From Verrucomicrobiaceae bacterium UBA1938 (GTDB lineage Bacteria; Verrucomicrobiota; Verrucomicrobiia; Verrucomicrobiales; Verrucomicrobiaceae), in the NCBI GenBank assembly GCA_002336895.1, contig DDFC01000010.1, positions 354,242 through 418,241 on the forward strand: 64,000 nt of DNA, in the 5' to 3' direction. Of this stretch, positions 34,123 through 43,300 are shown piece after piece. The translations under genes and the position numbers were made by a program. Below the pieces are notes generated by a model that searched no databases, was not told where the DNA came from, and worked only from the letters and a program-made list of their open reading frames with translations. Numbering within the stretch: the first letter of the stretch is position 1; the number at the start of each line of letters is the position of its first letter.

Positions 34123-35718
34123 ATGAACCGACTCCGCACTCTCACCACACTGCTGTGCCTCGCACTGGCCGCCACTGCGCTGGCAGGCGACAAGCCGAAC
34201 ATCATTTTCATTCTCTGCGACGACCTGGGCTATGGCGATGTGAAGTGCCTCAATGCCGAAGGCAAGATCGCCACACCGAACTTTGACCGGCTGGCCAGGG
34301 AGGGCATGATCTTCACAGATGCGCACTCGGGCTCCAGCGTGTGCACACCCACGCGCTACGGCGTGATGACCGGGCGCTACGCCTGGCGCTCCAAGCTGCA
34401 GAGCGGCGTGCTAGGCGGCCTGAGCCCGCGCCTGATCGAGCAGGGAAGACTGACGACACCCGCGATGCTGAAGCAGCAGGGCTACTCGACGCACTGCGTG
34501 GGCAAGTGGCACCTGGGCATGGACTGGGTGCGCACCGGAGAGGTGGAGGAGCTGAACATCGAGAAGCCCGAGCACGTGAAGAATGTGGACTACACCAAGC
34601 CGATCACCAACGGGCCGACGAGCGTGGGCTTTGACACCTACTTTGGCATCAGCGCCTCGCTGGACATGGTGCCGTACTGCTTCATCGAAAACGATCACGT
34701 GACGGTGAACCCCACGGAGATGATGAAGCTGGCCATGAACAAAGGCGGGCCAGCGAGCTACACACGCGAAGGACCGGGTGCGCCGGGCTTCCGCGGCGAG
34801 GACGTGCTGCCCACCTTCACCCGCGAGGCGAAGAAGGTCATCGAATCCAAGGCGAAGGAGAAAGCGCCATTTTTCCTCTACCTGCCGCTGAACTCCCCGC
34901 ACACGCCCATCCTGCCGAGCGAGAAGTGGCAGGGGAAGAGCGGGATCAGCCTGTATGCGGACTTTGTGATGGAGACGGACGACGCCATCGGCCAGATCAT
35001 GCGCGCGACGGAGGAGGCGGGCGTGGCCAAGGACACGCTCATCATCGTGACGAGCGACAACGGCTGCTCTCCGAGCGCGGACTACCCGAAGCTGCTGGCC
35101 GCAGGGCACAACCCCAGCTACAACATGCGCGGGCACAAGGCGGACATCTTTGACGGCGGCCACCGCGTGCCCTTCATCGTGCGCTGGCCAGCGAAGGTGA
35201 AAGGCGGGCAGACCTCAGCACAGATCGTGTGCCTGACCGACTTCATGGCCACCGCCGCCGAGGTGGCGGGCGTGAAGCTGCCGGAGACTGCGGCGGAGGA
35301 CAGCTTCAGCATCATGCCCGCGCTGCTGGGAGAATCCGGCAAGCCGGTGCGCCAGAGCGTGATCCATCATTCCATCAACGGCTCCTTTGCGCTGCGTGAG
35401 GGAGACTGGAAGCTGGAGCTGTGCGCAGGCTCAGGCGGCTGGAGCGATCCACGGCCCGGCAGCCCGGGAGAGAAGGGGCTGCCAGACACGCAGCTCTACA
35501 ATCTGAAGGCGGACATCGGCGAGAAGGACAATCTGCAGAGCAGCGAGCCCGAGGTGGTGAGGAAGATGACGGCGGAGCTGGAGCAGATCGTGACCAGCGG
35601 GCGCAGCACACCCGGAGCGCCGCAGCAGAACGCGGTGCCGGTCATCATCCGCAAGCCCACGCCCGCCGCGCCTGCCAAGGGGAAAGGGAAGGGCAAAGGC
35701 AAGGCTGCGGTGAAGTGA
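34123..35718 (+). CDS. Sulfatase of the formylglycine-dependent type (S1)
   Basis: This is a 531-residue exported enzyme with signal peptide (LTTLLCLALAATALAG). Metal-binding DD is in IIFILCDDLGYGD, and the sulfatase signature is CTPTR with Cys74 as the residue converted to formylglycine. Further conserved parts are GKWHLG and the TSDNGC region. It hydrolyses sulfate esters, probably from sulfated polysaccharides. The C-terminus is an unusual Gly/Lys-rich tail (PAKGKGKGKGKAAVK). It needs a formylglycine-generating enzyme encoded elsewhere. A ROK-type regulator follows 97 bp downstream, and sugar-handling enzymes after that. Confidence 0.94.
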   Translation: MNRLRTLTTLLCLALAATALAGDKPNIIFILCDDLGYGDVKCLNAEGKIATPNFDRLAREGMIFTDAHSGSSVCTPTRYGVMTGRYAWRSKLQSGVLGGLSPRLIEQGRLTTPAMLKQQGYSTHCVGKWHLGMDWVRTGEVEELNIEKPEHVKNVDYTKPITNGPTSVGFDTYFGISASLDMVPYCFIENDHVTVNPTEMMKLAMNKGGPASYTREGPGAPGFRGEDVLPTFTREAKKVIESKAKEKAPFFLYLPLNSPHTPILPSEKWQGKSGISLYADFVMETDDAIGQIMRATEEAGVAKDTLIIVTSDNGCSPSADYPKLLAAGHNPSYNMRGHKADIFDGGHRVPFIVRWPAKVKGGQTSAQIVCLTDFMATAAEVAGVKLPETAAEDSFSIMPALLGESGKPVRQSVIHHSINGSFALREGDWKLELCAGSGGWSDPRPGSPGEKGLPDTQLYNLKADIGEKDNLQSSEPEVVRKMTAELEQIVTSGRSTPGAPQQNAVPVIIRKPTPAAPAKGKGKGKGKAAVK

Positions 35719-35815
35719 TCAACAGCCGCAGACGATGATGGAGTTCATGATCTGAAGAAGGAAATATAGACGCGAGGTTGCCACCGTGCCATGTCAGGCC
35801 TGTATTTAACCTCCC

Positions 35816-36925
35816 ATGCGCAATCCCGAGGACCAACGCAATCTCATCGCCCAGGCGGTGCTGCACGTGCGCAGCCAGCGCGCCACCTCCCGCCGCACGC
35901 TGGCGGATCTGATGCGTCTCTCGCCGACGACGGCCGGGCAGTATGTGGATCATCTGATAGCGAAGGGATACCTGCATGAAAACGGGCTGGAAAAAGCGCC
36001 GATGGGCCGGCCGAAGCGCCTGCTGACCACGAATGCGCAGGCCGGGTGGTTTGCCGGGATCGAATTCAATGCGGAGCGCATCCAGGCGGTGAGCGTGGAT
36101 TTTTCCGGAAGCAAATCCGGCGGGCGCATCATCAGCCTGCCGGAGTCTGTCACACCGGCCGGAGTCGTCGCCGAGATCAAGAAGACGATCAGTGTGCTGG
36201 CCAAAGGGGCTGCGGGGCCGCTGCTGGGCATCGGCGTGGGGGTGCCGGGTGTGGTGGATCCGCACGCGGGCATCGCGCATGAGTACGCATTCATCGAAGG
36301 CTGGAAGGACGTGCCGCTGGCGCTGCTGCTGCGTGAAAGGCAGGAGATCACCGTGACGCTGGACAACAACCTGCGCGCCATCGCGCTGGCGGAGCGCTGG
36401 TTTGGCGGCGCGGGAGAGCTGGCAGACTATGTCATCCTGGGGCCGCGCAGCGGGTTTGGCTGTGCCATCGTGATCGGGGGGCGGGTGGTCACCGGCTCCG
36501 AGCATGCTGCGGGAGAGGTGGGCCGCTGGCCCTGGGGGGACGGCGGCGAAGTGCATGATGCGCTCTCGTCTCCGGCCGTGTGGAGACGCCTGGCCGGCAA
36601 AGGCAGACGAGCCAGCCTGCCGCCAGACCTGCACACCGCCCTCGCAGCGCTGGCGGGGCTGCGTGGTGAAGAGCGGGACGCCATCGTGCAGGACTATGCG
36701 CGCGTGCTCTCCAGCATGCATCTGCTGCTGGACAGCCACACGTGGTTTCTCCACGGGCCGCTGACGGCGCTGGGAGATGAGTTTTGCGCAGACATCGTGG
36801 CAGCGGCCTCGCGCATGGCGCCGGCACTGCGGGGCAAGAGCATCCGTCTGCTGCGGTCACAACTGGGAGATAATGCCGGCGCGCTCGGCGCTGCGAGCCT
36901 GGCCATGGAAAAGTGGGCGCCGTGA
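35816..36925 (+). CDS. ROK-family transcriptional regulator (NagC/XylR-like)
   Basis: This 369-residue protein has an N-terminal winged helix-turn-helix (about 10-70, TSRRTLADLMRLSPTTAGQY) and a ROK/hexokinase-like domain with GIGVGVPGVVDP, a DNNLRAIALAERW segment and SGFGCAIVIGGRVVTGSEHAAGEVG. ROK regulators sense sugars and control catabolic genes. The usual CxCGxxGCxE zinc site after AGEVG is absent here (WPWGDGGEVHD follows), so it differs from classical members. It lies between the sulfatase and the Gfo/Idh gene and may regulate this sugar-related neighbourhood. Confidence 0.88.
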   Translation: MRNPEDQRNLIAQAVLHVRSQRATSRRTLADLMRLSPTTAGQYVDHLIAKGYLHENGLEKAPMGRPKRLLTTNAQAGWFAGIEFNAERIQAVSVDFSGSKSGGRIISLPESVTPAGVVAEIKKTISVLAKGAAGPLLGIGVGVPGVVDPHAGIAHEYAFIEGWKDVPLALLLRERQEITVTLDNNLRAIALAERWFGGAGELADYVILGPRSGFGCAIVIGGRVVTGSEHAAGEVGRWPWGDGGEVHDALSSPAVWRRLAGKGRRASLPPDLHTALAALAGLRGEERDAIVQDYARVLSSMHLLLDSHTWFLHGPLTALGDEFCADIVAAASRMAPALRGKSIRLLRSQLGDNAGALGAASLAMEKWAP

Positions 36926-36953
36926 CGGGGCGCGCAAGGTGCCCGTGTCCGAA

Positions 36954-38240
36954 TCACACCGGCAGGGTGGTGCCAGGAATGGCCACAGGATACCAGCCGT
37001 CTGCGTCTGGCTTGACCGGTGGCTCGGTCTGCCAGGTGATGTTGTCCGGCACCAGCTTTTCCTGGGAATTCAGCGCCTGCTCCCAGGTGATGACCTGGCC
37101 GGTGTAGGTGGCCATGCGGCCCATCACACCCATAAGGGAGCTGTAGGCGGCGTATTCGGCGTCGATGCGCACCTTGCCGGTGCGGATGTTTTCAAAGAAG
37201 GTGTCGTGCTCCAGCTGGTAGGCGTCGTTCTTGTTGCGCGTGCGTTTGCCTCCGGGGGGCTGGCCGTTGATGAGGAAGCGGCCGCCATCGCCGAGATCGG
37301 CCACGCCTTTGGTGCCGTGGAAGTGCTCGCTGACACTGCGGGCGCATTTGCCGCCGATCTGGCAGCACTGGCTGAGCAGGCGGTAGCCGCCCTCGTATTC
37401 AAACTCCACGGTGTGGTGGTCAAAGATGGTGCCATTTTCGCGCTTGTTGCGCACGGCGCGTCCGCCCTGGCCCACGGCGCGCAGCGGCATTTTGCCCTGC
37501 ACTGCCCAGTTGGCCACGTCGAGGTTGTGGCAGTGCTGCTCCAGGATGTGGTCTCCGCTCATCCATGTGAAGAAATACCAGTTCCTAATCTGGTAGTGCA
37601 TTTCGCTTTCTCCGGGCAGGCGGGGAAAGCCGGGGCGGGAGGTGCCGTTCCAGTACACGCGGCCAAAGAGCAGGTCGCCGATCTCGCCGCCGTGGAGGCG
37701 CTGCATCATGTCGATGTAGGCGGGATCGTAGCGGCGCTGAAAGCCCACGCAGACATTGAGATTCTTCTTTTTGGCCTCCTCGGCTGCGGCCAGCACACGG
37801 CGCACGCCTGCGGCATCCACCGCCACGGGCTTTTCCATGAAGACATGTTTTCCGGCCTTCACCGCCTGCTCAAACAGGAACGGCCTCGGCCCCGGCGGTG
37901 TGCCGATGAGCACCACATCGGCGATCTGCATGACCTTGCTCCAGTCTTCAAACTGCGTGAAGATCTGGTCCGGCGGCACATCCACCTGGCCCTCGTGCTT
38001 TTGCTTGAGGATGTCGAGAGCGGCCTGCGCCTTGCCTTCGAGCGGGTCCAGCACGGCCACGAGCTTGATGGTGGAGCCTGCGGTGAGCGCCTGATTGCAC
38101 GCGCCGGTGCCGCGCCCGCCGCAGCCGATGAGGGCTATTTTGATGTCGCTGCTACCGCCTGAGGCAAAAGCATGCGTGGCGGCGGACATGGCCGCTGCGG
38201 TGGTGGTGGTGAGGAAGGAGCGGCGCGTGGGAGTGCTCAT
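36954..38240 (-). CDS. Tat-exported Gfo/Idh/MocA oxidoreductase
   Basis: The start at ATG 38240 gives a twin-arginine signal (TPTRRSFLTTTTAAAM). The frame extends further upstream, but that part is not protein-like. The 428-residue enzyme has IALIGCGGRGTGACNQA (Rossmann), the EKP motif (MEKPVAVD) and the large C-terminal alpha/beta domain of periplasmic Gfo/Idh members, which carry their NAD(P) through the membrane as a folded protein. Members of this type oxidise sugar hydroxyls to keto sugars. It diverges from a TIM-barrel isomerase/epimerase gene across a 260-bp gap, a pairing often seen in keto-sugar pathways. Confidence 0.92.
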   Translation of the reverse strand: MSTPTRRSFLTTTTAAAMSAATHAFASGGSSDIKIALIGCGGRGTGACNQALTAGSTIKLVAVLDPLEGKAQAALDILKQKHEGQVDVPPDQIFTQFEDWSKVMQIADVVLIGTPPGPRPFLFEQAVKAGKHVFMEKPVAVDAAGVRRVLAAAEEAKKKNLNVCVGFQRRYDPAYIDMMQRLHGGEIGDLLFGRVYWNGTSRPGFPRLPGESEMHYQIRNWYFFTWMSGDHILEQHCHNLDVANWAVQGKMPLRAVGQGGRAVRNKRENGTIFDHHTVEFEYEGGYRLLSQCCQIGGKCARSVSEHFHGTKGVADLGDGGRFLINGQPPGGKRTRNKNDAYQLEHDTFFENIRTGKVRIDAEYAAYSSLMGVMGRMATYTGQVITWEQALNSQEKLVPDNITWQTEPPVKPDADGWYPVAIPGTTLPV

Positions 38241-38500
38241 GGCTGGCGTGGGTGAAGAGGGGCGGAAACGCGTGTAAGGGTTGTATATTTCAATACGGGA
38301 ATATGAGGCAAGGTTTTTGTGCCCAGGCAGCGGGCATGAGGGGAACCTCTTCTGTGGAATGCTGCCCAGGCGCGCTCCCAGGGCAGGTGTGCTCCGCAGC
38401 AATGGAGGGAATAATGCTGAAATCGCGTCACTTTTTTTCGTGCTTTCCCAAACCGACCCGCTAACCTCGCGGCCTCGTTTCCCCTAACCAAGCACTCACC

Positions 38501-39529
38501 ATGAGCTACTCCTCACCCAAACTTCACAATGCAATGTGGCCCGGACTCGTCGGCAAAGGCGATGGCGAAGGCCAGGAACCACCGATCAGCCTGGAAAAGA
38601 TGCTGGACCTCACGGCTGCCGCGAATGTGAACGGCCAGAAGTTTGAGGGCATCGACTACTTCCTCTTCCTGCCGCACACCAATCCGGAAGCCAGCGACGA
38701 CGAGATCAAGAAGATCGCCGACCTGATCGCAGGCAAGGGCTTCAGCGTGGGCTCCCTGGTGGCTCCGGTGTGGCCGGGCACGGTGGGTGATTCCGCCATG
38801 GGCGACGACGCCCAGCAGGAGAAATTCCTCAGCGCGGTGAAGATGGCCTGCCGTATCGCCAAGATCTTCAACAACCACGGCGTGCGCAAGTATGGCGTGA
38901 TCCGCATCGACTCCGCTGAGTTCGGCGTGGGCAAGTGGCGCGAAAATCCGAAGGCCAACACGGCCCGCATCGTGGACACCTTCAAGAAGGCCGCGCAGAT
39001 CGCCGCCGACAATGGCGAGCGCCTGGCCGCCGAAGGCGAAATCTGCTGGGCTGGCATGCACTCCTGGAAGGACATGCTGGACGTGCTGGAAGGCGTGGGC
39101 ATGCCAAACGCCCTGGGCTTCCAGGCCGACCTGGCCCACACCTACCTCTACACCCTGGGCTACAACGCCCCCGAGCATGCCCTGCTCAAGGAAGGCTACA
39201 GCGACGCCGAGTTCTGGGCCGCCTACGAGAAGATGACCGACGCGCTCCGCCCCTGGACCATCGACTTCCACGTGGCGCAGAACGACGGCACCGTGCACGG
39301 CGCAGGCTCCCACGACAAGACCGGCAAGCACTGCCGTGCTGACGATCCGAACGGCAAGCTGGACATCACCAAGGCCTCCGGGTACTGGCTCAAGGACGCC
39401 GCCGCCCGTGGCATCCAGCACATCTGCTGGGATGGCTGCATGTTCCCGAACGCCGTGCTGGAAACGCCGGACACGTGGAACAAGATCCTGGACGCGATGA
39501 TCAAGGTGCGCGACGCCCACGGCTGGTAA
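38501..39529 (+). CDS. Xylose isomerase-like TIM-barrel protein (sugar phosphate isomerase/epimerase family)
   Basis: This is a 342-residue cytoplasmic protein. The TIM-barrel AP_endonuc_2/xylose-isomerase-like family is recognised from GIDYFLFLPHTNP, AAEGEICWAGMHSW, FQADLAHTYL, TIDFHVAQNDGTVHG and the C-terminal DGCMFPN. The Glu, Asp, His and Glu/Asp ligands expected for a divalent metal are available in these segments. Its reaction cannot be read from sequence. The divergent keto-sugar-type oxidoreductase suggests isomerisation or cleavage of a sugar intermediate. It ends in a strong terminator. The upstream 260-bp gap has no gene and presumably holds both promoters. Confidence 0.86.
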   Translation: MSYSSPKLHNAMWPGLVGKGDGEGQEPPISLEKMLDLTAAANVNGQKFEGIDYFLFLPHTNPEASDDEIKKIADLIAGKGFSVGSLVAPVWPGTVGDSAMGDDAQQEKFLSAVKMACRIAKIFNNHGVRKYGVIRIDSAEFGVGKWRENPKANTARIVDTFKKAAQIAADNGERLAAEGEICWAGMHSWKDMLDVLEGVGMPNALGFQADLAHTYLYTLGYNAPEHALLKEGYSDAEFWAAYEKMTDALRPWTIDFHVAQNDGTVHGAGSHDKTGKHCRADDPNGKLDITKASGYWLKDAAARGIQHICWDGCMFPNAVLETPDTWNKILDAMIKVRDAHGW

Positions 39530-39562
39530 AAGACAGCGCCCGCAGGCAGAACTGCTCAAGAC

Positions 39563-39602
39563 AACGCCGCAGAGTTTCACCGCTCTGCGGCGTTCTCATT
39601 TT
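39563..39602 (+). terminator. Intrinsic terminator after the TIM-barrel gene
   Basis: A perfect 12-bp stem, AACGCCGCAGAG (39563-39574) and CTCTGCGGCGTT (39583-39594), encloses an 8-base loop and is followed by CTCATTTT. It begins 34 bp after the stop codon and precedes the next gene's ATG at 39615. This is the clearest Rho-independent terminator in the window. Confidence 0.9.
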
Positions 39603-39614
39603 CACCGCCACCAC

Positions 39615-40331
39615 ATGCATCGTGTCCTTGTCATGCTCCTCATGCTGGCCTCCTGTGCGCGCATGAGTGCACCCGTGACGCTGCCGCCTGAGATCATCGC
39701 TGCGCTGCCGCCCGGTTGTCGTCAGGTGCTATACGTCACGGCGGCGGATCAGCAGGCCACAGAGGCGGAGCTGAGAATGGTCAGGCGCACCAGGGCGGAT
39801 GTTTGCCGGTGCTTCAGCACAGCCATTCCGGTGCGCATCGGCCGCAATGGCATGGCGTGGGGGCATGGTGAGTTTGGGCTCAAAGCGCCGGAGGGCTGGC
39901 GCATCAAAAAGGAAGGAGATGGCTGCGCACCGGCGGGCATCTTCCGCATCACACAGGCGTTTGGAGAGGGGCCCAAACCTGGCTGGATGAAACTGCCCTA
40001 CCTGCGATGCAGCGCACATCACTGGGGCATCGACGATGTGAAGAGCAGGCACTACAACCAGATCGTGGATGACCGCACGGTGGCCTGTGACTGGACCGGG
40101 CCGGAGACGATGGTGCCCGGCAGCGGCTGCTACCGGCTGGGTGCAGTCATTGCGCACAATCCACGCAATGTACCAGGGCAGGGCTCGTGCATCTTCATGC
40201 ATCTCTGGCTGGGTGACAGTGTGCCCACGGCAGGATGCACGGCCATGTCTGAAATGAATTTGAGCAAGGTGCTCGCCTGGCTGGATCCAACTGAGGACCC
40301 GTGTCTGGTGCAGCTGGTGGTGAAGCCGTGA
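39615..40331 (+). CDS. L,D-transpeptidase (YkuD-like) lipoprotein
   Basis: This 238-residue protein has a lipoprotein-type signal (LVMLLMLASC, Cys14). The catalytic pattern of YkuD-type enzymes is present: His196 in IFMHLW and Cys208 in PTAGCTAMS. These enzymes cross-link peptidoglycan through meso-diaminopimelate or attach proteins to it, acting in the periplasm. The domain is the longer variant with IKKEGDGCAPAGIFRIT upstream of the active site. The gene follows a strong terminator and converges with the histidine kinase gene, with only 4 bp between stops. Confidence 0.87.
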   Translation: MHRVLVMLLMLASCARMSAPVTLPPEIIAALPPGCRQVLYVTAADQQATEAELRMVRRTRADVCRCFSTAIPVRIGRNGMAWGHGEFGLKAPEGWRIKKEGDGCAPAGIFRITQAFGEGPKPGWMKLPYLRCSAHHWGIDDVKSRHYNQIVDDRTVACDWTGPETMVPGSGCYRLGAVIAHNPRNVPGQGSCIFMHLWLGDSVPTAGCTAMSEMNLSKVLAWLDPTEDPCLVQLVVKP

Positions 40332-40335
40332 AGGA

Positions 40336-43300
40336 TCAGGAGGCCGCCGGTGGAGCGGGAGCGGGCGGGGATTCCTCCTGGGAAACGGGTGGGCTGGAGG
40401 GGGCGGTGAGCATGGCGTGGAGCACCTCGGAGAGCTGGCTTTCGGTGTAGGGCTTGTCCAGGCGGTGGGGTACGCCCAGCTCCTGCATTTCCTCCGCCTG
40501 CGCGGCTTCCAGGCGGCCGCTGGCCACGGCGACAGGGATGTCCGGCTGCAGGCGGCGCAGCACACGCACAAAGGAGAGGCCGTCCATGTGGGGCATGTGC
40601 AGGTCTGTGATGATGGCGCTGAGCTCCTTCTGGTGCTGCATGGCCAGGAGGAGGGCGTCGGCGCCGTTGGTGGAGGTGAGGACTTTGAAGTTCATGCGCT
40701 CCAGCACGGCGCCGGTCATCGCGCGCACGGCTTCCTCGTCGTCCACGAGGAGGATGGTCCGCCCCTGGCCCTGGAAGGCGGTGGCAGGCGGGGAGGCGGT
40801 GCTGGCTGGCTCCATGGCGGGCAGGGTGCCAGCGAGAGCAGGGAGAAAGACGGTGAAGGTGGAGCCCTGGCCGTCCTGGGACTGGACCTGCAGGAAGCCG
40901 CCATGACTCCTGACAATGCCCATGACGGTGGAGAGCCCCAGGCCGGTGCCTTTGTCCGGGCTCTTGGTGGTGAAGAAGGGGTCAAAGATGCGGTCGATGA
41001 TGTCTTGCGGAATGCCGGTGCCGGTATCCTGCACGCGCAGGATCACGTAGCTGCCAGGGCGTGCTTCGGGGATCATGCTGGCGAAGGCCTCGTCCACCTG
41101 CATGGGAAGGGCCTCCAGGGTGATGGAGCCGCCGGTGGGCATGGCATCGCGGGCATTGACGCAGAGATTGAGCAGCACCTGGTGGAGCTGGGTGGCGTCT
41201 CCCTTCACGGCGGGCAGGTCGGGTGCACAGGTGGTGATGAGCTGGATGTTCTTGGGGAAGCTGCTGTTCATCAGCTTCTCCATTTCCCTGACGATGTACT
41301 CCACCTGCAGCGGGACGAGATCGCCCTCGGCGCCTTTGGCAAAGGTGAGGAGCTGGCGGACCATCTCCGCGCCGCGCCGGGCGCTGGATTCGAAGAGGTC
41401 GAGGATCTTGGCCTCCTGGGGGCAGCGCATGCGCAGCAGGTCCACGCCCATGAGGATGGGGGCGAGGGCATTGTTCAAATCATGGGCCACACCGCCGGAG
41501 AGCGTGCCGAGAGCCTCCATGCGCTGGGAGCGCAGGGCCAGGCGCTCCATGTCCCGGCGCTCGGTCAGGCTGTGGTTGCGCTCCAGCTCCATGGCCACCC
41601 GCTGGGCGATGATGCGCAGGATCTCGTGGTCCTCCTCGGTGAACTCCCGCGGCCGGGTGTCCAGCAGGCAGGTGATGGCGACGACCTTTCCCTGTGCGTC
41701 CAGCGAGGGAACGCCGAAGTAGGTGTGAGCCTGGTAGTCGCGAAGAAGGGAGGCCTTGGGGAAGAGCTCCTGCGCGTGCTCGTAGAGGCGCAGCTCTTTG
41801 GTGGCCTCCACGATGGCGCAGGGGGTGTCGGCGAGGGGGCAGCTTCCAGCATCCCGCAGGGTGCGGTCATTGAGGCGGACAGCCCTGAAGTGCAGATCCG
41901 GCCCCATGACCTCGGAGAGGCAGACAACAGGTGCGTCAAAGAGCTCGGCGATCATGCCGACGACGTCTTCAAACACGGCGGCGGGGTCTCCGGAAAGGCG
42001 CATGCTCTGCTCGGAGAGGCGCCGCAGCTTGCGAAGGTAGGCGGCGTTTCGCTCGGTGGTGCGGCGGCGCTCGGTGATGTCGCGCTCATTGGCGAGGATG
42101 CACCACTCTCCCGCGATCTGGACGGGAGTGGCGACGACTTCGAGAGGGAAGACGGTGCCGTCTTTGTGGCGGTGATTGATCTCAAAGCGCAGAGTCTCGC
42201 CCTGCTGGATGCGGTGCAGACGGGCGGGGGCGTTCTTGGCGGCCTCGGGGTCGTCGAGGTCACGGATGTTCATGCTGGTGATCTCGGCTTCAGTATAGCC
42301 GTGCATTTTGACGGCAGCCTCGTTGGCGGAAAGAATGCGGCCGTCTCCGTGAAGCAGAAAGACGGCGTCTCCACTGGTCTCAATGAGGGAACGGTAGAGC
42401 TGCTCGCTTTCCCGGAGGGATTTTTCGGCATTCTTGCGCACGGTGACATCCACACCGGAGGCGACGACCTGGATGATGCGGCCGGATTCATCCCGCAGGG
42501 GATTGAAGACGGCATCCACCACGAGGATACTGCCGTCCTGGCTGCGCGCCTCAAAGTCGTCGCGCACGATCTCGCCGGCGGCCGCGCGTTCGAGGGCGGA
42601 GCGTATTTTTTCCCGGGCTTCTGAGGAGTGGCTCCACCAGGCTGCTTCCCAGAGCAGCTGGCCGATGACCTGCTCCCGCTGCATGCCTGTGAGCTCGAGA
42701 GGAGCGTGGTTCACCTCCAGCATGCGGCCCTCAGGGGTGAAGAGGCCCACAAAGGTGAACATGCTGTTGAGGATGTCGCTCATGCGGCGCCTGCTGGCGT
42801 TCATCTCGGCCTCGGCCTTGCGCTGCTCTGTCACGTCGCGCACGAAGGCGCTGTGCTGCACGGTGCCGCCGTGGGCGAAGGTGGTGGTGGTCAGCTCGAC
42901 GAGGATGGAGGTGCCATCCCTGCGGGTGCAGCCGAGCTCCATGCGCTTTTCTCCGGAGTCAAAAAGGTGAAGCCAGAGACCGGCCTGGTCCGAGCGCTGC
43001 TGAGGAGAGGCGATGGTCTCTGCGAAGCTGCGACCCACCGCCTCTGAGGCATCCCAGCCAAAGATGGCGCAGGCCTGAGGGGTCCAGCCGCTGATGAGGC
43101 CGTCAGAATCGACGGTGATGATGGCATCGAGAGCTGTCTCGATGATCTTGCGGGTGCGCTCCTCGCTCTCCTGCAGGGCGCAGGTGCGTTCGGCCACGAG
43201 CTGCTCCAGATTTTCATTCAGGCGGCGCACCTCGGCTTCGGCCGTCTTGCTGACGGTGATGTTGATGTGGGAGATGACGGCCCCGCCTTCAGCACGTGAC

